Assembly (NCBI GenBank): GCA_013368375.1
Contig: JAACJP010000045.1
Location: 62,001-126,000, forward strand
Reading direction: 5' to 3'
Length of the DNA stretch: 64,000 bases
Source of the DNA: Tricholomella constricta
Taxonomy: Eukaryota > Basidiomycota > Agaricomycetes > Agaricales > Lyophyllaceae
A program made the translations under genes and the position numbers. Under the pieces are notes generated by a model. It searched no databases. It was given only the letters and a program-made list of their open reading frames with translations, and was not told where the DNA came from. This document shows, one piece after another, positions 10,632 to 22,183 of the stretch (the first letter of the stretch is position 1; each line of letters opens with the position of its first letter).

Positions 10632-13600
10632 TCATAAGCCCCTGCCACTCTGCTCCCTCTCCTTCATCCTCATCTTCTTCCTCACCAACCCTAGCTTCCT
10701 CGCACGATTCCGATCCTCTCTTCTCCTCATCGCTGCGACTTCCTCCTCCTTCAGGATCGCAAGCACTGTCCGCGCTGTCCTGACATCCTGTCTCACATAC
10801 AGAGCCTTCACAAACATCTTATACAGCGGCCGTACATGCCGTTCAAACGAAATGGCTTCTTCCATCGCAGGCACACTAAACGCCGGAGCCGCCAGAGGTG
10901 TGCCAAATGGGACCCCGGCGTTGCTGCGCCATCTCGCCGATGCAGGGTACCCGCATCGGACCATGTGATCAAAAAGCGCCTTCACCTTTGGGGCGTCAAT
11001 CGCATGTCGCCACCGCAAGATCGCTTTGATAATGACGTTGATTGTCACGCGGTCCGGTGTAAACCCATAGTGCCGCTCGAGCAGCTCCTTCGTGCGCAGG
11101 GTGTGTCGCACGAGCCGCCCGTTGCGCAGGCGGTGCTGCTTGAGAAACCCGTGCAGAATGGTGTTGCCGATCGCCGTGCTGGTCTTGCTGTCGAGATGGG
11201 GGCGGGCACGCTCGAGCACCTTGCGTGCGGCATAAGTCCTATGTGCGCTCACGAGGAGCGTTGCGGCGTACTTGATGGTGGGGCCGTGTGTAGGCCTACG
11301 TGCGAGGATGGGCACGATGGTAAGGGCGTGCTGGGTTGACGGGGATCGCACTTTAAATGCGACAGCATGCGCCATCGTCTCTCGAGTGGTTTGCCACCGG
11401 TTGATTCGAAAGCCAGAGGTATGTGCACTCCGTGCCTTTGCATGCGCGCCGGTGCGGGCAAGGCTCAGCGTGAGCTTGCGGCGTAAGTCGCCAGCGGCAC
11501 CAGTGGGGCAGCTGGGGACGAGCTGGAGCACGCGGGAAGTGAGGTGAAGTTGGCGAAAACGGACCAGTGTGCGCATGAGCCGGAGAAAAAGGCGCGTGGT
11601 GAAGAATAGTGGCGCTTGGCGGTGGATGGCTTCCACTATACTGACGGCGCGGACGGGGTGCCCGGAGGCGATCATGATGGAGAAAAAGAAACGGATAGGG
11701 TATCTGAAACGGTCCTCAGGCGCCCGATGGGCGTATAACTTCCACAGCGTGTCGCCTAATAGTTTGACAAGTGGGGGATCGACGTATTCCCTACGCTCCA
11801 GCTGAAAAACCCGAAGAATAGCAACCAATAGCTCCTCGGTCTGTTCTCGAGATACGTTCGGACGGTCGAAGAACGGCACCGCGAGATGCCATGTCCGGGA
11901 AGAGACGAGGGTAAGGCTCGTAGCGTGGATCGCGTCATTTGTAAGTTGATAACCGTGGTCCTTCGCAAAAGCGTAGACAGCGTACATATTGTCGCTCGCA
12001 CGTCTGGACAAGAAATGCCACAACAACGCCTCCAAAACCTCACCGCGGCTCTCTGGCGGCACCGACGCCACCAACACATCCTGCCAGCCAGTACCCTGGC
12101 TTTCAGCGGCAGCCACCACATACGCAGCAAGCAATTCCGTCACCTGCATCCTCTCCTCTGCACCCGATCCATGATCCGCAGCCTCGAATAAACCGCGCGC
12201 GACACATAACCGATGACATCCCTCCACCAACGGACCATCCAGCACCTTCTCTGCAACACGAAAAAACGCGGTCACAATGGCACGCGTTACCCCAAGAGGC
12301 CTTGCGCCATCCTCTGCGTCTTTCCAAACCCTCCACAGCGGGCGGACAATATTCCGGATGCTCTCCCTCACAGATGACGCCGCGTCCCCCTCCACATTCC
12401 TACTCTCACTCCGACTGGTTTCTCTCAGCGTCTGTTCCAGCGCGGCCAGGACCATCACGGGGCGCCAATCCATTGCGTCCCCATCGGCAACTAACGCGTC
12501 CTCTTCCGCCGTTGGAATGGGCGCAGGGACAGAGACAGATACAGGCAGCTGCGGTGTCTTGGAGATGGCAAGAAGCAGCAGGTTGCCCCAGCGCGTGTCA
12601 GGCGCGACGGTCAGTGCAAATGCCCGGCGTACTTGCTGGGTCGCCCATTCATGGAGCTCGGGCCTTTGGCGCGTGCGGGGAGAGGCAATGTAGCTTGGAA
12701 AGAGCGCGGTGCCTAGCGCGGCACTGAGATCCGCGGAACGCGACATGAGACGTTCCGGGCGTTCGGGTTTTAATGTACTGGCAGCCGTTTTAAGGGGAAT
12801 TCTGTGTGGATGTGAAGGTGTGGGTGGCAGTGGGGAAGAGGGGAAGCCGGATAGGCGTGTGGAGACCATTGCGAGGATGCGTGCCTTGATCGGGGGCGTG
12901 AGGTCGTGCGCATGGCGGGAGATGACATTCCAGAGAAGATCGAGGAGGTGCGAGTGCGGGTTCGCATAGAGCTCGAGAATTTTGCAAAGGCGCTGTACGA
13001 GTGTCGCGATGTATTCGGGCGAGCGCAGAGCAAGCAGGGCGTGAAGATACGGCAGGTGCACCTCGGGGTCGGGCGTGTGCCGCCAGATACGGAGGTATTG
13101 CTGCGTGGCGTGTGAGAGGGCACGAAGGCGCAGGTCGTCTGTCGAAGAAAATGAATCAGTACCAGTTTGTCGTGGAAGGAGAAAGAATTGGGAATAAGAA
13201 CATAACGAGAAAAGATACGTACCGTGTTCCAAAGGCGTCTCGCCCTCCGCAAGGACGATCTTTGCAAGCTGCGCGCGCATAACCCAGTACCGGTCTGTGC
13301 CGTTCAAGCTCTGCCCAAGCAGCGTTTCTTTGTCCCGCGCAACCTCCAGCACGAACGCCCAGTGCGTTGTATTGGCTGTGTTTCCATCATCTTCGACCTG
13401 AGATGCGTATTTGCTAAAATATATACAAGAGTTCCACGGGCGTTGGAGGGACAGAGTGCCGAGGAGGCTGATGAGATCGGTCAGCTGCTTCGGGGAAAGA
13501 CGGCGAAGGTGTAAGTGGTCGAAGTCGGCTTTTGCAGACGCATATAGCGTTTTCAGGGTAGAGGCGGAAAATTTGTGCTTGTGGGACGTTTGTGAGGAGG

Positions 13601-13817
13601 AGATGCGTGATGAGAGAAAATTGCTGAGGATCGCCACGGGGTCGCAGTCGGCCAAGTTCATTGTGCGTGAATATTCGATTATTGCAGGCGACTCTGAATT
13701 AACAGGAGTAGTTCCTGAATTAGCGCGCGTTCTGGAGTCGGTAGCATAAGATGTTCGGGTCGTGCCAGTAATGCGTCTCGCGACGAGTGAACTAGTCAGC
13801 GCCAACGGCGCATCCAC
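10632..13817 (-). CDS. PPR-like helical-repeat protein, probably mitochondrial
   Basis: A large alpha-helical protein. Toward its C-terminus a segment (GFTPDRVTINVIIKAILRW then KVKALFDHMVRCGYP) reads like a pentatricopeptide repeat. The end is strongly basic. Likely exons are 13427-13817 (start uncertain), 13223-13375 and 10632-13138, with introns of 51 and 84 nt. The frame is open from 13817, but that codon is GTG. The first in-frame ATG is at 13658 (about 963 aa). The stretch before it (SLVARRITGTTRTSYATDSR) looks like a mitochondrial presequence, so an unseen upstream start exon is plausible. Family members act in organellar RNA metabolism. The exact role is unknown. Confidence 0.75.
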   Translation of the reverse strand: MDAPLALTSSLVARRITGTTRTSYATDSRTRANSGTTPVNSESPAIIEYSRTMNLADCDPVAILSNFLSSRISSSQTSHKHKFSASTLKTLYASAKADFDHLHLRRLSPKQLTDLISLLGTLSLQRPWNSCIYFSKYASQVEDDGNTANTTHWAFVLEVARDKETLLGQSLNGTDRYWVMRAQLAKIVLAEGETPLEHGTYLFSLCSYSQFFLLPRQTGTDSFSSTDDLRLRALSHATQQYLRIWRHTPDPEVHLPYLHALLALRSPEYIATLVQRLCKILELYANPHSHLLDLLWNVISRHAHDLTPPIKARILAMVSTRLSGFPSSPLPPTPSHPHRIPLKTAASTLKPERPERLMSRSADLSAALGTALFPSYIASPRTRQRPELHEWATQQVRRAFALTVAPDTRWGNLLLLAISKTPQLPVSVSVPAPIPTAEEDALVADGDAMDWRPVMVLAALEQTLRETSRSESRNVEGDAASSVRESIRNIVRPLWRVWKDAEDGARPLGVTRAIVTAFFRVAEKVLDGPLVEGCHRLCVARGLFEAADHGSGAEERMQVTELLAAYVVAAAESQGTGWQDVLVASVPPESRGEVLEALLWHFLSRRASDNMYAVYAFAKDHGYQLTNDAIHATSLTLVSSRTWHLAVPFFDRPNVSREQTEELLVAILRVFQLERREYVDPPLVKLLGDTLWKLYAHRAPEDRFRYPIRFFFSIMIASGHPVRAVSIVEAIHRQAPLFFTTRLFLRLMRTLVRFRQLHLTSRVLQLVPSCPTGAAGDLRRKLTLSLARTGAHAKARSAHTSGFRINRWQTTRETMAHAVAFKVRSPSTQHALTIVPILARRPTHGPTIKYAATLLVSAHRTYAARKVLERARPHLDSKTSTAIGNTILHGFLKQHRLRNGRLVRHTLRTKELLERHYGFTPDRVTINVIIKAILRWRHAIDAPKVKALFDHMVRCGYPASARWRSNAGVPFGTPLAAPAFSVPAMEEAISFERHVRPLYKMFVKALYVRQDVRTARTVLAILKEEEVAAMRRREDRNRARKLGLVRKKMRMKEREQSGRGL

Positions 13818-14589
13818 ATCTTGTGTTACCGACCTCGGAGCCCATTTTGTATGCGTGTGGAGCGTGTGGCGATGTTCAAATGCGTGTCTGCGCGCCGCAG
13901 TGCTAGAATGAAATCTGGCAAACGATATGTTATGTTACAACGACCACGAAACACGTCGCAAACAGAACGTACAGAGAAGCGAAGATGCTGGTGCTGGTGC
14001 CGCACTCGTCCAAGGCTCGGACGGTCGACTGGCACCATCGCAACATTCCATGGCATGGAAAGAGTCTGAGCAGCTCGCGTCACGGGGAAGGCGCGTCGTG
14101 GCTCCCCAAAGATGATGTGTAACTCGTCCGGGCTGCAACACGGACGTAGAACAGCAGTATGCGCCTCGCAGGAACCTGCGCCACAGGCTTTCTTAGTATA
14201 TATGTCAGTTGCTGGTGAAGAGCAGCCACGTACAGGACGTCCAACTTGCGGCGAAATTCTAGACGAACGCGGGAAACAGCGTCGGAGTCTGGGCCGACGG
14301 CTGCTGCCGGTGCGGGACTCGAACCTTAATCCATCCATCCACAGAAAGTTGGCGATCGCTCGGCACAACACCATCCACAACTGTCTGCCTTGAAAAATCC
14401 ATTGGCACACACAGGTATGTTTCTTGTCGGCGATGTGGTTCTCTCTATGCTTACGACTACCTGCAGAGGTCAATCGGGAGGCTTACTAGTTATCTTTTGA
14501 ACTTTTTACACCAAAACTCACGTATGTCGGTTTTCTATTGACTCGGCGATGTTTTGCTGAACGGACGCGACAGTTCACTAAAATCTACA
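13818..14589. promoter_or_regulatory. Divergent region, PPR-like gene / rpp0
   Basis: About 770 bp between two divergent genes. It may contain a missing first exon of the PPR-like gene, since that frame stays open upstream to about 13903. It also includes the rpp0 promoter and leader. No other feature is supported. Confidence 0.45.
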
Positions 14590-15814
14590 ATGGGTGCCTC
14601 TCGTGCTGACAAAGAAGAGTACTTTGTTAAGCTCAAGGAGCTTTTGAATAAGTACCGTGAGTCTATTGCTTGCTGCTTTTCCAATGCCGTGCATCTAATC
14701 GCAAAATCCTAGCCTCCATTTTCCTGGTCAATGTCGACAACGTCGGCTCCAACCAGATGCATCAAATCCGCGTCGCTCTCCGTGGCAAGGGTGTCGTCCT
14801 CATGGGCAAGAACACCATGGTCCGCCGCGCTCTGCGGACCATTCTCACCGAGTACCCCCAATTCGAGCGTCTCCTCCCCCACGTTAAGGGCAACATCGGC
14901 TTCGTCTTCACTGACAAGGACCTCAAGGAGGTACGCGAGATCATCGTCGCCAACAAGGTCAAGGCACCCGCCCGTGCCGGCGCCCTCGCCCCCTTGGACG
15001 TTGTCGTCCCTGCAGCCAACACCGGCATGGAGCCCGGCAAGACCTCTTTCTTCCAGGCCCTCGGTATCCCCACAAAGATTGCCCGTGGTACGATTGAAAT
15101 CGTGTCCGACGTCAAGGTCGTCACCGCCGGCACCCGCGTCGGAACCTCCGAAGCGACCCTCCTGAACATGTTGAACATCTCGCCGTTCACATATGGAATG
15201 ACTGTCGAGCAGATCTTTGACAACGGCAACACTTTCTCCCCCGAGGTCCTGGATGTCGATGAGTCTGAACTGATCGACCGCTTCATGTCTGGCATCAAGA
15301 CCATTGCGGCTATCTCGTTGGCCCTCAACTACCCCACCATCGTGTCGGTCGCCCACACCCTCGTTAATGCTTACAAGAATCTCATTGGTGTTGCTCTTGC
15401 AACCGAGTACACCTTCGAGGGCGCCGAGAAGGTGCGTGCTTTTTTTGGCTCTTCGCTTTTTCACCATGGGATTATTATAATAACACACACTGAAAATCCT
15501 GAGCGTCTCAAGGACGCAATGCTGTGTATTCTACTTGAATGATAAAACTTTTCTTTGCAATTTCCACTTTTTATTATCATGTACCATGCTAACTCCTCGC
15601 TACCAGATCAAGGAGTACCTCGCCAACCCCGATGCCTTCGCCGCCGCCGCCCCTGCTGCGGAGGCTGCTCCTGCTGCTGATGCTGGCCCCGCTGCCGCCA
15701 AGGAGGAGGAGAAGGAAGAGGAGTCTGACGAAGACATGGTGAGTACAGTCCTCTGGATTGGGCTGAATTTTGATGTTGAACACGTTGATGCAGGGCTTCG
15801 GTCTGTTCGATTAG
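14590..15814 (+). CDS. rpp0: 60S acidic ribosomal protein P0 (uL10)
   Basis: Base of the ribosomal stalk; it binds 25S rRNA and anchors the P1/P2 dimers that recruit translation GTPases. Exons 14590-14656, 14713-15431, 15607-15738 and 15794-15814 give 312 aa. It begins [12 protein letters not shown] and includes the family stretches [41 protein letters not shown] and SPFTYG. The C-terminus has the Ala-rich hinge and the diagnostic SDEDMGFGLFD tail shared with P1/P2. The last exon is only 21 nt and encodes GFGLFD plus the stop. Confidence 0.97.
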
Positions 15815-16294
15815 TTATACTTCGGGGTTCCGCTGTCCGTATGTACTGGGTGATAATAAAATGGCTGATAAAAAAACGGGGCGTGAGAGTGAGAAGACGC
15901 TTAGCACGTCGCCCGGTGTTATATCGGGGAAGGACGTCGCGAGGATGCTTCGAATGGTGGACATAAGCGCATCAACTATGACTCTGATTATGACCTTGGC
16001 TATGACTTCAGTGTGGTTGGTTTGGAGCGCTGGGTATTCAAATACTCTCTAAGTATAACTCGGATAGATCTGAAACTGTAACTTGCACACTGTTTCCTCT
16101 CCCCGACTTTGGTGCTTCGCCTTGAGAAATTCTCCGGAGCATATCAAACGTTCCTCGTTGACCAGTCGCCAAAATCCGATAATCTTTCCCAATCTGGCGT
16201 TGTAGCTGGATTTACAGCGGGATCGCGTGCATCGCGCGTATAGATAACATCGATCACCATATCGTCGACCACGACCACCCTGGACAAGCCCGAC
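15815..16294. other. Intergenic region, rpp0 / tps1
   Basis: Holds the rpp0 3' UTR, with an AATAAA-type polyadenylation signal at 15855-15860, about 40 nt past the stop. The rest is tps1 upstream sequence. No other gene is seen. Confidence 0.55.
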
Positions 16295-18229
16295 ATGGAC
16301 CTCCCAAAGGGCGGCCACCTCGTCGTCGTCTCCAACCGACTTCCTATCACCATCAACAAGGACGCCAATGGCGAGTACCATTTTAAAATGTCCTCGGGCG
16401 GTCTCGTCTCTGCTCTCTCCGGCTTCAAAAAGTCCCTCAACTTTACCTGGATCGGCTGGCCAGGTTTCTTCATTCCCCCGAAGGACCGACCGCTCGTTGA
16501 TAAGCGTCTAATGGAGGAGTTCGCCTGCCAGGCCGTCTACCTCGATGATGACGTCGCAGACCGCCACTACAATGGCTTCTCCAACTCCATCCTTTGGCCT
16601 CTGTTTCACTACCACCCGGGCGAGATGAACTTTGACGAGGAGAACTGGCTTGCATACCGCCAGGCCAACATGCGTTTCGCCGAGGTTGTTCTCCAGCAGC
16701 TCACGCCGGGCGCGATGGTCTGGGTGCAAGACTACCATCTCATGCTTCTTCCAATGCTTCTTCGTGGCCTCATAGATGGCACTGCGGCAGGAGACTTTAC
16801 GGTGAAGGAGCTCTCCAAAATCACAGAGGGTCTCGAGGGCGAGGCCGCTGCACCCGCTGCACCCATCCCCGGTATCAAGATCGGCTACTTTCTCCATACA
16901 CCTTTCCCCAGCAGTGAGATCTACCGGCGAGTTTCACCTTTCTGTCTCCTCGAAGTGTGTCTGACAGCCGTTTCCTGATACCAGAATATTGCCGGTGCGG
17001 AGGGAGATCCTTCTAGGCGTCTTGTACTGTGATCTCATAGGCTTCCACACCTACGACTATGCGCGCCACTTCCTCTCATCATGCACGCGCATCCTTGGCC
17101 TCCCCACTATGCCCAACGGCGTCGAGTTCGAGGGCCGTCTCGTCCACGTTGGGACTTTCCCCATCGGCATCGAGCCCGCCTCCTTCATCGACGTGCGTCC
17201 TCTTCCCTGTTTTACTTAGATTGCAATTCAACCTGACTATTCCGCAGACCCTGAAACGCGAATCAGTGCAGAACCGCATCTCGCAGCTTGAGCAGCGTTT
17301 CGGCGGTGTCAAGGTCATCGTCGGTGTCGATCGCCTCGACTACATCAAGGGCGTCCCCCAAAAGCTCCATGCGCTCGAGCTCTTCCTCACACAGCACCCA
17401 GAGTGGATCGGCAGGGTGCGTCTCTCGCTCTTGCTCCCTCTCCTCTGCTTCTGCACTAACGCAACGTGTCGTGCGTTTAGGTCGTCTTGGTGCAGCTCGC
17501 AGTTCCGTCGCGGCAAGACGTGGAGGAATACCAGAATCTGCGCTCGACGGTAAACGAGCTCGTCGGCCGCATCAACGGCCGTTTCGGCACTGTCGAGTTT
17601 ATGCCTATTCACTTTATGCACAAGAGCCTTGCTTTCGACGAGCTGTGCGCGCTCTACGCCGTCAGCGACGTGTGCTTGGTGTCTAGCACGCGCGACGGCA
17701 TGAACCTCGTGCGTGCCCCTTTCTCCCTCCTCGTAACGCTGCTTCGTGTTCATTCCTGACTGGCCCTACCACGTCCTCCATACAGGTCTCATACGAGTAT
17801 ATCGCGTGCCAACAAGCCAGGCAGGGTGTCATGATCCTCTCCGAATTTGCAGGCGCCGCGCAGAGCCTGAACGGCTCGCTTGTCGTGAACCCGTGGGACT
17901 CACAGCAGGTCGCAGACGCGATACACGAGGCAGTTACTATGGACGCTGCGACGCGCGCCGAGAACCACCGCAAGCTGTTCAAGTACGTCAATAAATACAG
18001 CGCTGCGTTCTGGGGGTCCAGCTTTATCAAGGAGATGGGGCGGATTGAGGCGGCGGATAGTTTTAAGGAGAGGGAGGGTGCTGGGCCCGGGGTTGGGGTG
18101 GGGGAGGGACAACCCAGGAATGCGGGCAAGGGGGAGGAGACGCTGAAGATGAAGCCAGATGATCCGGCACCACAGGCGAACGGGACGGTTATTCAGGGGA
18201 ATGGGGTTCCACTGACGCCGGTGCTGTAA
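16295..18229 (+). CDS. tps1: Trehalose-6-phosphate synthase (GT20)
   Basis: Transfers glucose from UDP-glucose to glucose-6-phosphate in the cytosol, the first step of trehalose synthesis. Exons 16295-16926, 16985-17192, 17248-17415, 17481-17708 and 17786-18229 give about 559 aa. GT20 landmarks are VVVSNRLPI, SSGGLVSAL, WIGWPG, VWVQDYHLMLLP, GYFLHTPFPSSEIYR, LIGFHTYDYARHF, VGVDRLDYIKGVPQKL and DGMNLVSYEYIACQ, ending with SEFAGAAQSL. No TPP phosphatase domain is attached. The last 60 residues are Gly/Pro-rich and variable. Intron 1 has a GC donor (TACCG|GCGAGT), needed to join IYR to ILPVRREIL. Confidence 0.96.
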
Positions 18230-18883
18230 GAGGAGACGAAACGAGACGGTGCCATTTCATCATCTTCTCCCTCTTCGTTCTTGTCGTTCTACGTTGCGGA
18301 CGTGTTGCGGTATTGGCGGCCTGCTTGGCCAGGTGTTTGAGGACCCATTCATCATAACATTGTCGATTTTTATTCGCTTGTGCGGTCTTCCAAGTTCTAT
18401 GTCGTCCTTTCTTCTTCTTTACGTTCATTCTTTGTTTTCTGAAAAGTTTGTATCCTGCTATGCCCCTCCCATCCGCTCCACCTTCTTCCGCACAAGAGGA
18501 TTTTGCCTGCGTATATAAATGTTGTATAGAATGTACGTTACATACTTGAATTGTAGAGCACGAAATGCCAGCCTGACTCTCATGATAACCTGTTACTTGA
18601 GCGCATTACTTTTTCAAGTTTTTCGAGGGACCCAGGGTTTTGAACAGATCGACATTTGGAAAAAGGAAAATAATGATGATACACCGCGGCGGAGAGGATA
18701 ATAACAAGTAACAGTACAAGTCCAATCTGAGTCCAATAGCAGTACAACGGAAAGTACACATACACCGTGAGACATGCCAGTTCGATAGCGCCAAGATAGC
18801 AAGAAATAAAGGCCTGAAAATTGGAGAGAAAAGAGCGCGTATGTGCGCCCGGGGCATCAGAGACACAAACACGCGCGGTTTCT
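18230..18883. other. Convergent intergenic region, tps1 / rae1 copy B
   Basis: About 650 bp between two convergent stop codons. No coding or RNA gene signal is visible. Confidence 0.5.
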
Positions 18884-20410
18884 TCACTGTTTCCTCATCG
18901 CCCGCTTGGTGACCTCTTCGTCCTTGCATGCGTGTAGCATCAACTTATTTGGGTGGCCCGGAACCATACCGGAATGGCCCTTATACCAGTCGTACGAGAC
19001 CGCGTACGCGAAGATGCTGCCGTTGCGGTTGAAGGCAGTGGTAGAGATAGGGCCTGGCGCGGATTCGAACGCTGCATGGGTGGGACAGTATCAGTCGATT
19101 GCATCTGAGGAGATGACTGGGAGGAACGACTTACTCTTGAGGCGCGTGCGGGCGTCTTTGTCCCAGAAGTGAATGGAGCCATCAGCACCTGGGAAGGAGT
19201 TTAGTTACGAAGCAAGGATACACGTATCGGGCACTGTTACGTGCCGCAGGTCGAGAAAGTTCCGTGGACCGGGTGGAAGGAAATGTCGTTGACGGAATAA
19301 ATCACGGCTTGGTCCTTAGAATTGGGCATTGAATCGCGGCGATGGCATTTGAAAGCGAAATTGTGCCTACTCGGCAAAAGTTGAAGCATGCATGCCAATG
19401 GAGTTCAAAAAAAGACATTTACGATGAGTCCTTGTCTTCGATATATCTAGAAGATTATAGGTGCCAGAAAGCAGTGATATGGGAGACAAAAACGCGTACT
19501 GGATAGCCACTCTCCCTTCTACACTCCCTATGGCAAAGCCTGTCGTGCTCGTGGCAGTGAAACACGATAGAACACGAATTTGCCCCTTGAGAGGCGATAT
19601 CATGGTCTAAACAGCGTGAGTACAACCAGAAAATCAAAGATCAGTTACACTCACCTTGTACGGAGTTTGCGGGTTTGACAGGTTGTACATTAGAATCTGT
19701 CGGTCAGCGGTCCCCGCGACCATGAAAGGATATTGGACATCAAATGAATAACATCTCTCCGGGAGGGTGACCGTTGCGACAGGGTTAGATGTACGCAGAT
19801 CCCAATACTTCAAGACTTGTGTTTGTAACAAAAATGAACAGACAGCTTACCACAACGTACCTTAATGGTCTTATCCCAACTGCCTGTTGCCAATACCCCA
19901 CCACCCGGGGTGTCGACCCATTTTACGCATTTTACGGGCGCGTCGTGCTGCGCGACGAGTGTCCCTTGCCCTACGGAGATGTCAAGCATTCGAGCGACAT
20001 TGTCTGCGCCGCCGGAAAAGACTTTGCCGTCCTAATATCGAGTTGATAGACAGCCAAGTATCACAGAACCAGCAGCCAAACCTTTCCCCAGCAAACACTC
20101 AAAACCGGGCCCTGGTGATGATGCATTGCCTTCCCCTGTGACTGACCCCCTGCTCCAACCTCGTATACCCGTACCTATTTCCCGCGTTAGTCTGCGCCCT
20201 GTCAGAGTTTGCAGATGTGTGTCGTACACTGTCATCCCAGCTTCCGACAGCCAATAAGTCGGCCTCGCTCGAGAATTCTATGGAAGAAATGGAGTCGGCG
20301 GGAGGATCGGCCATCTCAACATCTTTTTCTGCGGACAAAGACGTGTTTTGGATGAACTGATTCCGGTTGCCCGTCGGTGTCGTCGAGTTTGTGTGCCCGA
20401 AAAACGCCAT
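18884..20410 (-). CDS. rae1: Rae1/Gle2 mRNA-export WD40 protein, copy B
   Basis: Paralogue of the gene at 6786-8302, in opposite orientation. Nine exons (20228-20410, 20082-20174, 19861-20031, 19655-19807, 19500-19606, 19423-19446, 19245-19366, 19135-19188, 18884-19071) give about 364 aa. All eight intron positions and phases match copy A, and six of nine exon lengths are identical, so the genes arose by duplication after the introns were in place. The N-terminus is longer and diverged (MAFFGHTNSTTPTGNRNQF). WD40 blocks such as [19 protein letters not shown] and [15 protein letters not shown] are intact. Intron 7 has a GC donor (TGCG|GCACGT, 19189-19244), whereas copy A has GT there. No frame break is seen, so I do not call it a pseudogene. 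Confidence 0.93.
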
Positions 20411-21978
20411 CCAAGCTTGAGTTCGCGGTTGTTAGGAGTCAGTTTATGGGGAAAGTCAAGTCGAAGCCTATTGTGAAGTAGTTACTGATGCGTCTTCGAA
20501 TTCGTAAGCGCCGTCAGGAAGCACAGTTGGCAATAACCTGAATCTATCACAGTGAAACGGACGAATGGTCTATCGATTCCGAATCGCGTTCTTTAAAGTG
20601 ATGTTCCTTTGCATGGCGTGGAAGACAGTCGTTACAAAAGTTTGTAGTAGTTGTGATACTGATTGAAATATTAGATCCGACTCGTCGTGGCCAACGGATT
20701 ACCGTCACGCCCTTATCACCACAGCGTCCGGCCACCAGTTCACCCAAAAAACAAATCAATGATTTTCGCACAATACCGTGCCACCCTATCGCGGGGTCTA
20801 TGACGTGCCGACTTACACTTTGGTGGCTTGGTTCAAGTTGAACGCCACACAATTCACCTCGGTAACTACAACAGATTAACGAGTTTTTTATGACGGGATA
20901 GAACACCCACTCGAAAGCATTGTAATTAGAGGTGGGAGCAATGCTTTCTTCTGCCTATCCTGGCAAAACTCTAGTTCTAGTTGCGGTACACCTTTCTTGA
21001 CGCGATGCACCGTTCCATAATCATTCTCATATTGAAGCTTAACGCAGCTTCAACACCTAATTGATCAGGGAAATGCGAGGCGTGCCCCGAGATGGAGTGC
21101 AAGCCATGCATTTATAAGGACAACTTGTGAATCATCGGGGTAAGTAGATTCGGCGATGGGTTCGTCTGTGCTCGTCGCTCGTGTAAAAGATGCTTCAAGA
21201 TGTCATTTCGAGAATTTCCAGACTAAGATAATTGCAGAGGATCATAGCAGCGTGATCTGAGCAAGAAATTGTAGGGTCAAAACGAGGCTCGAGTTTGTCC
21301 ATTTCCATCGGTAGAATCAAAGCTTTAGCCGCACGATGGCGAGCTTGAATTATAGCCTGATCTCACAGCCTCTGAGAGTGCATGATTTCAGGAAGACACA
21401 CCAAAGATGAGCAGACATTGAATCAGTTCAATGACAGTCCGAGTTCAGGCTTCAGGGAGAAAGTAATGAGCCGAATCAAACCACTCACCCTCATGGTATG
21501 GAAGGTTGAGAAACTCAGATCCTAGGGGTTAGCAGCTGATCTTCTGAGTACATGATGGGGCGCTCAACAGTCTTCACAATTGACAGAAGCTTCTAAACCC
21601 AGGTATCACCAACTCCTGAGACGTCAGTGGCTCGCGTTTTGAGAAGGGCGGGAAGTCCACTGACATATAATACATGTCGTGAGTCAATGTGTCAAGAATA
21701 CTGCACGGCTTTGCGGCGACCAGTGGCAATAAGACGTACCAATGATGGAAATACGATGCAAGCTGCGTTGAAGTCCCAAAGGCGATATGAAGATTAAAAG
21801 GGCTCAAGCGAGAGCTCTTCTTTGAATCGATGGTGATCTCGTGTTCGCGATGTCGCCGAGTTGGGATCAAGTGCGGCGAAGGAGCGCTCCTTTTGTAACT
21901 GCTGTGGTGGTCGAGATCAATTTCACCACAAGGGACGGCATATGACGCAGGCACGAAGCTTCACCACCCTTGAATCTC
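20411..21978. other. Gene-less stretch between rae1 copy B and the LINE
   Basis: About 1.57 kb with only short open frames that show no family motif. It holds the rae1 copy B upstream region. Nothing else could be identified. Confidence 0.45.
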
Positions 21979-21991
21979 AACAGTTGAACTC
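21979..21991. repeat. Target-site duplication, 5' copy
   Basis: AACAGTTGAACTC, repeated exactly at 28322-28334 directly after the poly-A tail of the LINE. The leading A residues could partly belong to the tail in the 3' copy, so the true duplication is 11-13 bp. Confidence 0.85.
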
Positions 21992-22183
21992 AAAACTCTT
22001 TGTCCCGAACCATCACTTGGCACCCCGGGGACCCCGGAAAAAGTCGACACGAAGCAACTCTTGCGCGCGTCCACACAAGGTCCACTACTGGTTCCAGACA
22101 TAGAATACAGCTATTAATCATCATCTACCATTTCTCAACTAAAATATCCTACGAAAACCAGGGGAAAAACAGTAATCGACGAT

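Noticed and set aside
14310..14420. Possible tRNA: a B-box-like ggttcgagtcc on the minus strand near 14315-14330
   Set aside because: The T stem and acceptor stem do not pair, and no 5' half folds with it.
14709..15488. 259-aa minus-strand frame opposite rpp0
   Set aside because: It is a mirror frame caused by the strong codon bias of the ribosomal protein gene, with no motif of its own.
18884..20410. rae1 copy B as a pseudogene
   Set aside because: The apparent stop after TGCGGCACG disappears once intron 7 is read with a GC donor. All nine exons are then in frame.
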